From Clostridia bacterium (GTDB taxonomy: Bacteria > Bacillota > Clostridia > Christensenellales > CAG-917), in the NCBI GenBank assembly GCA_017507205.1, contig JAFWBH010000131.1:1-5369 (forward strand): a DNA stretch of 5,369 nucleotides, in the 5' to 3' direction. Under the pieces are notes generated by a model. It was not told the origin of the DNA. It made no database searches and worked only from the letters and a program-made list of their open reading frames with translations. Shown in pieces: positions 1-5,369 of this stretch (the first letter of the stretch is position 1; the number at the start of each line of letters is the position of its first letter). Made by a program: the position numbers and the translations under genes.

Positions 1-53
1 CATTCATTCTTGTCTGCGCAATCATCTTCTGCGTTGTTCGCTTTGTTGCATAA
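1..53 (+). CDS. C-terminal end of a hydrophobic (membrane) protein, partial
   Basis: The frame that starts at base 3 encodes FILVCAIIFCVVRFVA and stops at TAA 51-53, followed 17 bases later by a strong terminator. The peptide is almost wholly hydrophobic, with one Arg, as expected for a last transmembrane helix. The other two plus frames give less protein-like peptides, and one of them reads straight through the terminator. In many Bacillota secG lies a little upstream of smpB and SecG ends in a hydrophobic helix, so secG is a reasonable guess. With only 16 residues this is inference, and no family motif can be seen. The 5' part lies outside the window. Confidence 0.4.
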   Translation, partial: FILVCAIIFCVVRFVA

Positions 54-70
54 CATATAATGTGAATTTG

Positions 71-97
71 ACGGCTCCCATTGAGGAGCCGTTTTTT
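71..97 (+). terminator. Intrinsic terminator upstream of smpB
   Basis: Arms CGGCTCC (72-78) and GGAGCCG (85-91) form a perfect 7-bp GC-rich stem with a 6-base loop. An A71-T92 pair can extend it, and a run of six T follows (92-97). It ends the upstream transcript and isolates smpB from it, which implies that smpB needs its own promoter. Confidence 0.88.
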
Positions 98-146
98 ATT
101 ATTCTTGCGAGACCCTGACATCGTTCAACAATTGATGAAGGTCACA

Positions 147-167
147 TTTTGTCTATTTAAGACAAAA
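147..167. repeat. Operator-like dyad upstream of the smpB promoter
   Basis: Arms TTTTGTCT (147-154) and AGACAAAA (160-167) are perfect 8-bp inverted repeats around ATTTA. The dyad ends 12 bases before the -35 box, roughly -68 to -48 from the predicted start of transcription. It could bind a dimeric regulator, or its A-tract (164-170) could act as an UP element. As a minus-strand hairpin followed by T it could also be a weak terminator, but no minus-strand gene lies nearby. I do not recognise it as the site of a known regulator. The rest of 98-215 outside this dyad and the promoter shows nothing I can identify. Confidence 0.35.
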
Positions 168-179
168 AAATCAAATTGC

Positions 180-208
180 TTGAAAGAGAAAGAAAAGTAG
201 TATATAAT
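180..208 (+). promoter_or_regulatory. Sigma-A type promoter of the smpB-metY-metA unit
   Basis: The -35 box TTGAAA (180-185) and the -10 box TATAAT (203-208) are separated by an optimal 17 bases, with A/T-rich sequence just upstream. Only one hexamer base of the -35 departs meaningfully from consensus (TTGACA). The usual start of transcription, 6-8 bases after the -10, falls at about 214-216, on or next to the smpB ATG at 216. It is the only convincing promoter between the upstream terminator and metA. Confidence 0.78.
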
Positions 209-215
209 AAAATTT

Positions 216-668
216 ATGAAGCTTATTGCAGAAAACAGAAAAGCCAGACACGATTATTTTGTTGAGGACACCTACGAGGCAGGCATTGTTTTGGTCGGCT
301 GTGAGGTCAAGTCCATCCGTCAAGGAGCAGTCAATCTCCGTGACAGCTTTGCCATAATCAAAAATGGCGAGGTTTTTGCTGTGGGCATGCACATTGCACC
401 CTATCAAATGGGAAGCTATTACAACCATGACCCCAGACGCAATCGCAAGCTTCTTCTCAACAAGGCAGAGATACGCAAGCTCAAAGCTAAGGTGGAGCAG
501 AAGGGCTACACTCTTGTGCCATTGAAGGTCTATTTCAAGGACGCCCTTGTCAAGATAGAGCTGGGGCTTTGCAGGGGTAAGGAAACCCACGATAAGCGTG
601 AAAGCATCAAGCGTAGAGAAGAAGACAGAAAGATTGAACGAATCAAAAAGGAATACAACGTAAGATAA
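216..668 (+). CDS. smpB: SsrA-binding protein SmpB
   Basis: SmpB binds the tRNA-like domain of tmRNA and carries it into the A site of stalled ribosomes, where its C-terminal tail occupies the empty mRNA channel (trans-translation, cytoplasm). The 150-residue protein has the usual family length. Visible family blocks are NRKARHDY (7-14), EAGIVLVGCEVKSIR (21-35), YNHDPRRNRKLLLN (69-82), KGYTLVPLKVYF (96-107) and GKETHDKRE (121-129). A basic tail rich in Lys, Arg and Glu follows (130-150). The ATG at 216 matches the family N-terminus, and no other start would keep the RNA-binding core. No Shine-Dalgarno sequence lies within about 15 bases upstream (the sequence there is TATAATAAAATTT), and the promoter puts the transcript start at the ATG, so leaderless translation is inferred. 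It heads a unit with metY, 8 bases downstream. No ssrA gene is seen in this window. Confidence 0.97.
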   Translation: MKLIAENRKARHDYFVEDTYEAGIVLVGCEVKSIRQGAVNLRDSFAIIKNGEVFAVGMHIAPYQMGSYYNHDPRRNRKLLLNKAEIRKLKAKVEQKGYTLVPLKVYFKDALVKIELGLCRGKETHDKRESIKRREEDRKIERIKKEYNVR

Positions 669-676
669 GGTATATT

Positions 677-1960
677 ATGGACAAACATATTGACACAATT
701 TGCGTGCAAGGTGGTTATACTCCAGGCAACGGAGAGCCAAGACAAATACCCATCATCCAAAGCACAACCTTTAAGTATGACACAAGCGAGGATATGGGCA
801 AGCTCTTTGACCTTGAAGCCAGTGGATATTTTTACACACGCCTTCAAAATCCCACCAACGACTATGTTGCCAAGAAGCTTGCAGAGCTTGAGGGTGGCAA
901 GGCAGGCATGCTGACATCATCAGGTCAAGCAGCCAACTTTTTTGCTGTATTCAACATTGCAAAATGTGGCGATCATATTTTGTCAAGTGCCAACATTTAT
1001 GGTGGCACCTTCAACCTATTTTCTGTGACAATGAAGAAGATGGGCATTGATTTCACCTTCATTTCACCAGACAGCACAGAGGATGAAATCCAAAGAGAAA
1101 TTCGTCCAAATACAAAGGCAATCTTTGGTGAAACTGTTGCCAATCCCTCTCTTGCAGTCCTTGACATCGAGCTGTTTGCAAGGGTAGCACACAAAAATGG
1201 CATACCTCTCATCATAGACAATACATTCACCACTCCCGTAAATTGCAGACCTATTGAATGGGGTGCAGACATTGTCACACACTCCACCACCAAGTATATT
1301 GACGGACATGGAGTGTCTGTTGGTGGTGCAATTATAGATGCAGGCAACTTTGACTGGATGGCACATAGGGACAAATTCCCCGGACTTACAACTCCTGATG
1401 ACAGCTATCACGGCATCACCTATGCAGAAAAGTTTGGCAAAGAGGGCGCATTCATCACAAAGGCAACAGCACAGCTTATGCGTGACTTTGGTGCAATCCA
1501 ATCACCTCAACATGCCTTTTATATCAATATGGGGCTTGAAAGCCTTCACGTGCGTATGGCACGCCATACAGAAAACGGAAGAGCAGTGGCAGAGTTTTTA
1601 AGTTCACATCCCCAAGTGGAATGGGTGACCTACCCTGACCTTGATGGCGACAAATACAATGCACTCGCCAAGAAATATTGCCCCAACGGAACCTGTGGCG
1701 TCATCAGCTTTGGTGTCAAGGGTGGCAGAAAAAATGCAGAGGCATTTATGAAGCAGTTGAAGCTTATTGCCATTGAAACTCACGTTGCCGATGCAAGAAG
1801 CTGTTGCTTGCACCCTGCAAGTGCCACACATCGTCAAATGACAGATGAAGAGCTGATTTCAGCAGGAATAACTGCCGATTTGGTCAGAATAAGCTGTGGA
1901 CTTGAAAGCAGTGCTGACCTGATTGCAGACCTGAAGCAAGCACTAGACTCAGTAAAATAA
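677..1960 (+). CDS. metY: O-acetylhomoserine sulfhydrylase (aminocarboxypropyltransferase)
   Basis: A PLP enzyme of the Cys/Met metabolism family that replaces the acetyl group of O-acetylhomoserine with sulfide, giving homocysteine (direct sulfhydrylation, cytoplasm). The 427 residues match the usual MetY length, longer than the ~390 of cystathionine synthases and lyases. Visible motifs: YTRLQNPT (53-60), which contacts PLP phosphate from the partner subunit; SSGQAA (81-86); DNTFTTP with the PLP-nitrogen Asp181; STTKY (203-207) with the Schiff-base Lys206; and LHPASATHRQ near residue 380, followed by LVRISCGLE, whose Arg is the usual substrate-carboxylate contact. The start has a modest ribosome site (AAGG 667-670, 6 bases before the ATG) that overlaps the smpB stop codon, so the two genes may be translationally coupled. 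MetA, 20 bases downstream, should make its substrate. A cystathionine gamma-synthase is less likely given the length and the start-to-end match to MetY. Confidence 0.93.
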   Translation: MDKHIDTICVQGGYTPGNGEPRQIPIIQSTTFKYDTSEDMGKLFDLEASGYFYTRLQNPTNDYVAKKLAELEGGKAGMLTSSGQAANFFAVFNIAKCGDHILSSANIYGGTFNLFSVTMKKMGIDFTFISPDSTEDEIQREIRPNTKAIFGETVANPSLAVLDIELFARVAHKNGIPLIIDNTFTTPVNCRPIEWGADIVTHSTTKYIDGHGVSVGGAIIDAGNFDWMAHRDKFPGLTTPDDSYHGITYAEKFGKEGAFITKATAQLMRDFGAIQSPQHAFYINMGLESLHVRMARHTENGRAVAEFLSSHPQVEWVTYPDLDGDKYNALAKKYCPNGTCGVISFGVKGGRKNAEAFMKQLKLIAIETHVADARSCCLHPASATHRQMTDEELISAGITADLVRISCGLESSADLIADLKQALDSVK

Positions 1961-1980
1961 CATACAACAAGAAGAACATT

Positions 1981-2889
1981 ATGCCTATTATCATTCCAAA
2001 GGATTTGCCAGCCTACAAGGTTATGACAAAAGAAAAGATCTTTGTGATGGACAGTGACAGAGCAGGCAAGCAGGACATCCGTCCCATTGAAATTGCCATT
2101 GTCAACCTTATGCCCACAAAGGAAGTGACTGAAGCACAGCTTGTGCGTCTTTTGTCAAATAGCCCCTTGCAGATCAACATCACTCTCATCAAAATGGCGA
2201 CATACACAAGCACTCACGTCAGTGATGACCATATGTCAAGGTTTTACTGCACTCTTGATGAGGCAAAAAAGAAGAAGTTTGACGGAATGATTGTCACAGG
2301 AGCACCGGTAGAAAACATACCCTTTGAGGAAGTGAAATACTGGAAGGAGCTGACAGAAATCATCGACTTTGCCGAGGAAAATGTCACCAGCACCATTTAT
2401 ATATGTTGGGGCGCACAGGCTGCACTCTATTATCAATACGGCATCAACAAAAAGCCTCTGGATGAAAAGCTGTTTGGAGTTTTTGAAACAAGGGCAGTGG
2501 TTGAAAACGATATGCTGTTGAAGGGCATGAATGATGAGTTCAACATCCCCCATTCAAGACACACCACCATTGACGAGGACGCAGTGAGAAGGTGCAAGGA
2601 CTTGAAGATCCTCGCAGTCAGCGACAGAGCAGGCATATGTATCGCAAAGCGTCACAACAACAAGAGCTTCTATTTCACTGGACACGCAGAGTATGACAGA
2701 AGCACTCTCCTCACTGAATATGAGAGGGATCTTGCAAAGGGTGAAAAAATCCACGCCCCAGAAAACTATTTCAAGGGTGACAGCAAGGATATCTCTTGGA
2801 GCTGGCGTTCAACAGCCAATCTGCTTTTTTACAATTGGCTCAACTATTACGTTTATCAAATCACACCCTTTGACATCAACAAAATCTAA
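1981..2889 (+). CDS. metA: Homoserine O-acetyltransferase, MetA family
   Basis: Transfers an acyl group from acyl-CoA to homoserine, the committed step to methionine (cytoplasm). The 302 residues align without gaps to the canonical MetA numbering: the nucleophile Cys142 in YICWGAQAALYY, and His235 and Glu237 in FTGHAEYD, complete the triad. Other family blocks are MPIIIPKDLPA (1-11), QDIRPIEIAIVNLMPTK (31-47), FDGMIVTGAPVE (100-111), KLFGVFE (163-169) and PHSRHT (190-195). Residue 111 is Glu. In studied MetA proteins Glu111 goes with acetyl-CoA use and Gly111 (as in E. coli) with succinyl-CoA, so annotation as a succinyltransferase would probably be wrong. This fits the O-acetylhomoserine-using MetY just upstream. 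The ATG at 1981 gives the conserved MPI start; the ribosome site is weak (AGAAG about 1970-1974). A terminator follows 25 bases after the stop. Confidence 0.95.
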   Translation: MPIIIPKDLPAYKVMTKEKIFVMDSDRAGKQDIRPIEIAIVNLMPTKEVTEAQLVRLLSNSPLQINITLIKMATYTSTHVSDDHMSRFYCTLDEAKKKKFDGMIVTGAPVENIPFEEVKYWKELTEIIDFAEENVTSTIYICWGAQAALYYQYGINKKPLDEKLFGVFETRAVVENDMLLKGMNDEFNIPHSRHTTIDEDAVRRCKDLKILAVSDRAGICIAKRHNNKSFYFTGHAEYDRSTLLTEYERDLAKGEKIHAPENYFKGDSKDISWSWRSTANLLFYNWLNYYVYQITPFDINKI

Positions 2890-2914
2890 AACCGACACTT
2901 TGATAAAGCATAAC

Positions 2915-2943
2915 AAAAGGCACTCAAACGAGTGCCTTTTTTT
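2915..2943 (+). terminator. Terminator of the smpB-metY-metA unit, possibly bidirectional
   Basis: Arms AAAAGGCACTC (2915-2925) and GAGTGCCTTTT (2930-2940) pair perfectly over 11 bp around the loop AAAC, and seven T follow (2937-2943). It lies between the convergent metA and transporter genes. Read from the minus strand the same hairpin ends in four T, so it may also end the transporter transcript, though less strongly. Confidence 0.92.
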
Positions 2944-2967
2944 GTTGGTTGTTTTAAAACAATAAGT

Positions 2968-4392
2968 TTATTCCTCTATTTCGGTTGCTTCATCAGCTAT
3001 TTCTAAAGAGTTAACATCATTTTCAACAATGTTTTCAAGTGCTTCTTTTTCTGTATTGGCCTCTTCGAGCTTTTGCTTGCGAAGTCTGTCTGAATCCTTT
3101 ACAACAAATACAACAGGCACAAGAGCGAGGATTGCAAATACTGTTGCTGCAAGGAAGATGTCAAATGGAGGCATATATGCCACTTCATTGTCGCCAATCT
3201 TTGCAAGGTTGATGCACATTGACACTAATGCACCAATCAAGAAAGGCACAAGGACTGTGAAACACATCCTCACACCCTGGAATCTACCCTCGCCACCTTT
3301 GGGAATATAATCTTGGAAGGTTGACATAAGTGCGCCACCACCACTGAGAAGAGCCCCCATCATAAATGTGCCTGTGACAATCATTACTGCCACATAGGTG
3401 TTCTTTGGCATGAATTGCATGAGGTAGAATACGAGCATACACACTGCTGCAACTATGACGATAGGTATGAAGAAATGCTTTCTGCCGAACTTGTCGTGGA
3501 GCATGCTTATGACTGCAGTAATGCCACCAGACAACACGATTATGACTGCAAGAGGTATTATATAGTCCTTTATGCCAAGTGTATTTTGAATGAAATTGAT
3601 GAGATATGAGAAGAAGGTTTGTTGTGCGATTCCCAAAAGACAGCTTGCAGTGAGAGTGACATACAGCATTTTGTTGTCCTTAATCACTGAAGGACGAAAA
3701 CCGTAAAAAGTTTCCTTCAAGTAGTTGGGGTTTGAATTGGGCAATATACCATCCTTATCCTTTAAGATAAATATTGCGATAATGCCTGCAACAATGGGTA
3801 GTATGCCAAGGATGATAAAGAAAAGCACCGTATTGCCCACATCGTATGTAAACATTGCAATGACAAAAACCAATACGAATGCGATGATTGAGAATATGGA
3901 CATTATTCCGTTGACCTTGCCACGATTGGTGTTGTCGGTGACATCAGTCACCCAAGTGTTGAATGCTGCATCATTGGCAGTTGAGCCAAAGAAGGTCATT
4001 ACGCAGTCAAATATGACAAGCAATGCACCAATGAGTCCGATGGTCTTTGTGGTGGGTGTCACAGGAATTGTAGCAAAAAGCATAATTGTCACGCCCCAAG
4101 CGATATAACCGAATGCGATGAAGGGCTTGCGCTTGCCTTTTTTGTCAATGAGTCCACCTGCAAAAATAGTTGTGGCAGTTGCAGTGATTGCACTGAGCCA
4201 AATCATAAGAGTGCTGACAATAGTGCCTGTTTTGTTGCTTACTCCTGCAAAAATATTTTGTGCAAAGGTGGCAAAATACATATTTTCAACTGACCAAGCA
4301 ATTTGACCAATAAGACCAAATATAATGGCACAGAGCCACACTTTTCCACCTAGCTTTGTTGACTTTACGCTTTGTGTGTTAGTCTTGTCCAT
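2968..4392 (-). CDS. MFS-type transporter, 12 helices, substrate unknown
   Basis: An inner-membrane secondary transporter of the major facilitator superfamily, resembling the sugar/cation symporter-like (GPH) branch; the substrate cannot be read from the sequence. The 474 residues hold about 12 hydrophobic helices (roughly 18-40, 57-80, 91-109, 115-137, 162-181, 188-210, 243-268, 277-297, 308-327, 333-357, 374-397, 410-431). The loop after helix 2 carries a motif-A-like GGLIDKKGKRKP (79-90), and the matching loop after helix 8 has LHDKFGRK (298-305). WVTDVTDNTNRGKVNG (147-162) resembles the conserved Asp...Arg-Gly loop ahead of helix 5. A cytoplasmic tail of about 40 residues (435-474) turns strongly acidic. 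The frame can be extended upstream to 4449, but the ATG at 4392 is chosen because GGGAG sits 6 bases before it and because the promoter overlaps the longer version. Monocistronic, convergent with metA. The methionine genes next to it are on the other strand, so a link to methionine uptake is not supported. Confidence 0.88.
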   Translation of the reverse strand: MDKTNTQSVKSTKLGGKVWLCAIIFGLIGQIAWSVENMYFATFAQNIFAGVSNKTGTIVSTLMIWLSAITATATTIFAGGLIDKKGKRKPFIAFGYIAWGVTIMLFATIPVTPTTKTIGLIGALLVIFDCVMTFFGSTANDAAFNTWVTDVTDNTNRGKVNGIMSIFSIIAFVLVFVIAMFTYDVGNTVLFFIILGILPIVAGIIAIFILKDKDGILPNSNPNYLKETFYGFRPSVIKDNKMLYVTLTASCLLGIAQQTFFSYLINFIQNTLGIKDYIIPLAVIIVLSGGITAVISMLHDKFGRKHFFIPIVIVAAVCMLVFYLMQFMPKNTYVAVMIVTGTFMMGALLSGGGALMSTFQDYIPKGGEGRFQGVRMCFTVLVPFLIGALVSMCINLAKIGDNEVAYMPPFDIFLAATVFAILALVPVVFVVKDSDRLRKQKLEEANTEKEALENIVENDVNSLEIADEATEIEE

Positions 4393-4398
4393 AATTTT

Positions 4399-4403
4399 CT
4401 CCC
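4399..4403 (-). promoter_or_regulatory. Ribosome binding site that sets the transporter start
   Basis: On the minus strand GGGAG lies 6 bases before the ATG at 4392. It is the best Shine-Dalgarno match in the window and favours MDKTNTQ as the N-terminus over the 19-residue-longer reading from 4449. Confidence 0.85.
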
Positions 4404-4421
4404 AAAAGTGTTGTCGTAGAT

Positions 4422-4449
4422 ATTTTAACATATCAATAAATAAAGTCAA
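4422..4449 (-). promoter_or_regulatory. Promoter of the transporter gene
   Basis: On the minus strand the -35 TTGACT (4449-4444) and the -10 TAAAAT (4427-4422) are 16 bases apart, and TG one base before the -10 gives an extended -10. Predicted transcription starts near 4415, leaving a leader of about 23 bases with the GGGAG site. It lies just downstream of the tcdA terminator, so the transporter is a separate unit. Confidence 0.7.
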
Positions 4450-4463
4450 TAGAGATAGAAAAT

Positions 4464-4490
4464 AAAAAAACCACCAATAAGGTGGTTTTT
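4464..4490 (-). terminator. Intrinsic terminator of tcdA
   Basis: Arms AAAAACCACC (4466-4475) and GGTGGTTTTT (4481-4490) pair around AATAA. Read on the minus strand, the hairpin starts 22 bases after the tcdA stop and ends in seven T (4470-4464). It separates tcdA from the transporter promoter that follows. Confidence 0.88.
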
Positions 4491-4512
4491 CTTCTTCAAT
4501 TATACCCTTTGA

Positions 4513-5211
4513 CTATTTTTGGATGATTGCTCTAATGACATATCCACCAAGCATTAGTCCTGCAATTGCAGGGGGATAGGATAGGCTTCCGGGGATATGC
4601 CTTGCACCTTCAACCACTGGCGATTGAGGAGTAATGGGCTCTTCCTTTGAGTAAAGCACTGGCACTGCATCAATGCCTCGTGCCTTCAGCTCCTTGCGCA
4701 TGACCTTGGCAAGAGGGCAGACTGATGTTTTTTTGATGTCTGCAATTTCAAAGCTGTATCCCAGCTTGTTGCCTGTGCCCATACAGCTGACAATAGGGAC
4801 ACGTGCCTTCTTTGCACGAGTAATAAGCTCAAGCTTTGCTGACACTGTGTCCACTGCGTCAATGATGAAATCATAGCTGTCAAGAGGTAGGCTGTCTGCG
4901 TTCTCGGGCAGATAAAACATATCGTAGGTGGTGACGTTGCAGTCTGGATTTATGGTCAAAATGCGTTCCTTGCACACCTCAACCTTTTTTCTACCAACGG
5001 TGTCGACAGTGGCAAGAATTTGTCTGTTGAGGTTTGAGGGGTGGATGTCATCGCTGTCAAGGACTGCAATGTTGCCAACTCCACCACGGGCAAGTGCTTC
5101 AACTGCATAGCCACCAACTCCACCAACACCACAAACAAGCACTCTTGCATTGTTGAGAGTGGTGATAGAGTCTTTGCCGATAAGCATTTCTGTGCGTGAA
5201 AAATCTGACAT
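4513..5211 (-). CDS. tcdA: tRNA threonylcarbamoyladenosine dehydratase (ct6A cyclase)
   Basis: An E1-like/ThiF-fold ATP-dependent enzyme (formerly CsdL/YgdL) that activates and cyclises the threonylcarbamoyl group of t6A37 to ct6A37 in tRNAs reading ANN codons (cytoplasm). From the ATG at 5211 the protein has 232 residues. SRTEMLIGKDS (5-15) is the typical TcdA N-terminus. The nucleotide site is VCGVGGVGGYAVEALARGG (26-44), with VLDSDDIHPSNLNRQ (50-64) holding ribose-binding Asp52 and Arg63, GRKK (73-76) and DAVD (118-121). Family blocks SCMGTGNK (142-149), TSVCPLAKVMRKELKARG (162-179) and PGSLSYPPAIAGLMLGGYVI (207-226) follow. The start is uncertain: AGAGG lies 14 bases before this ATG but only 5 before an in-frame TTG (5220), and ATGs at 5241 and 5244 are also in frame. 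I prefer 5211 because MSDFSRT fits the family. No promoter is seen upstream, where the DNA changes composition. The end of the gene and its terminator are intact. Confidence 0.93.
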   Translation of the reverse strand: MSDFSRTEMLIGKDSITTLNNARVLVCGVGGVGGYAVEALARGGVGNIAVLDSDDIHPSNLNRQILATVDTVGRKKVEVCKERILTINPDCNVTTYDMFYLPENADSLPLDSYDFIIDAVDTVSAKLELITRAKKARVPIVSCMGTGNKLGYSFEIADIKKTSVCPLAKVMRKELKARGIDAVPVLYSKEEPITPQSPVVEGARHIPGSLSYPPAIAGLMLGGYVIRAIIQK

Positions 5212-5244
5212 CTTTTTCAAGTATTCCTCTTTCGTAATCATCAT

Positions 5245-5369
5245 CTGGAGGAACCCGTCCTCCACACCCAGTTCCTTGAAGCCTGCCTTGCGGTGGGTTT
5301 CCCAGGCGGCGACCTCGTTCCGAGCAACCTCAAAATCGTTGTGGATCCGGGAAATTCCGCAGTCCCGGA
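5245..5369 (-). pseudogene. GC-rich foreign-looking gene fragment joined in frame to tcdA
   Basis: By hand count 62 of the 104 bases 5266-5369 are G or C (about 60%), while the rest of the window is visibly A/T-richer. On the minus strand the tcdA frame stays open to the window edge and encodes CGISRIHNDFEVARNEVAAW, then ETHRKAGFKELGVEDGFLQ, directly before the tcdA leader residues MMITKEEYLKK. The block has no in-frame ATG, GTG or TTG upstream of the GTG at 5265. The helical, charged text with EVAAWET is reminiscent of the C-terminal tail of IS630-type transposases, but this is recall without alignment, and the W-x-F-T ending usual there is missing. It could be a broken transposase, another gene fragment, or a chimeric assembly join. 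Confidence 0.4.
5246..5264. repeat. 7-bp inverted repeat at the composition junction
   Basis: TGGAGGA (5246-5252) and TCCTCCA (5258-5264) are perfect inverted repeats around ACCCG. They sit where the tcdA-like sequence gives way to the GC-rich block. They may be chance, a short hairpin, or the point at which two sequences were joined. No poly-T follows on either strand, so it is not a terminator. Confidence 0.45.

Noticed and set aside
71..97. Riboswitch or attenuator for smpB
   Set aside because: The hairpin lies upstream of the smpB promoter, so it is not in the smpB transcript; it is a simple terminator of the preceding gene.
135..200. A 21-codon plus-strand frame (MKVTFCLFKTKK...) just before smpB
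   Set aside because: It has no ribosome site, crosses the dyad and both promoter boxes, and resembles no protein I know; it is most likely chance in A/T-rich DNA.
997..1501. Long minus-strand open frames inside metY, and similar ones opposite smpB and metA
   Set aside because: They lie antisense to clearly conserved genes, have no ribosome sites, and give Cys- or Ser-rich text typical of shadow frames.
3725..4306. Plus-strand open frames opposite the transporter with hydrophobic stretches
   Set aside because: Antisense reading of transmembrane helix codons commonly gives hydrophobic peptides; the minus strand has the coherent 12-helix protein with motif A.
4393..4449. N-terminal extension of the transporter from the ATG at 4449
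   Set aside because: The extension overlaps the predicted promoter, has no ribosome site and adds a non-conserved leader, while GGGAG supports the ATG at 4392.
1..5369. A new defence or mobile system
   Set aside because: All complete genes belong to known housekeeping, biosynthetic or transport families, and there are no repeat arrays, toxin-like small genes or complete mobile elements.

Overview
The window looks like a chromosomal fragment of a low-to-mid GC Bacillota, probably a Clostridia-type anaerobe. This rests on the style of the proteins (SmpB, TcdA with a TSVCPLA motif), sigma-A type promoters, short U-tailed intrinsic terminators and compact spacing. No species can be named from the sequence alone. 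The main body is five complete housekeeping or metabolic genes. I see no CRISPR array, tRNA, rRNA or complete insertion sequence, and no clear new system; the points of interest are regulatory details and one suspicious right edge.

Left side, plus strand: bases 1-53 appear to hold the last 16 codons of a hydrophobic protein, followed by a strong terminator (71-97). The gap 98-215 holds an 8-bp dyad and a near-consensus promoter (TTGAAA-N17-TATAAT, 180-208). This promoter reads smpB (216-668), metY (677-1960) and metA (1981-2889), spaced by 8 and 20 bases, up to a terminator at 2915-2943. SmpB is the tmRNA partner in ribosome rescue. MetA and MetY together turn homoserine into homocysteine by way of O-acetylhomoserine. 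MetA carries Glu111, the residue linked to acetyl-CoA use, which fits an O-acetylhomoserine sulfhydrylase next door. The smpB promoter leaves almost no room for a 5' leader, so that mRNA is predicted to be leaderless. No SAM riboswitch or T-box is visible ahead of the methionine genes.

Right side, minus strand: a 12-helix MFS-type transporter (2968-4392) converges on metA and shares the terminator between them. It has its own promoter (4422-4449) and a good ribosome binding site. Upstream of it lies tcdA (4513-5211), the tRNA t6A37 cyclase, with its own terminator (4464-4490).

The last ~105-125 bases (about 5245-5369) differ in composition: about 60% GC by hand count over 5266-5369, visibly richer than the neighbouring DNA. 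On the minus strand they form an open frame that runs without a stop into tcdA. The start of this segment coincides with a 7-bp inverted repeat. It is either a fragment of another gene (a transposase tail is possible) or an assembly or insertion junction.
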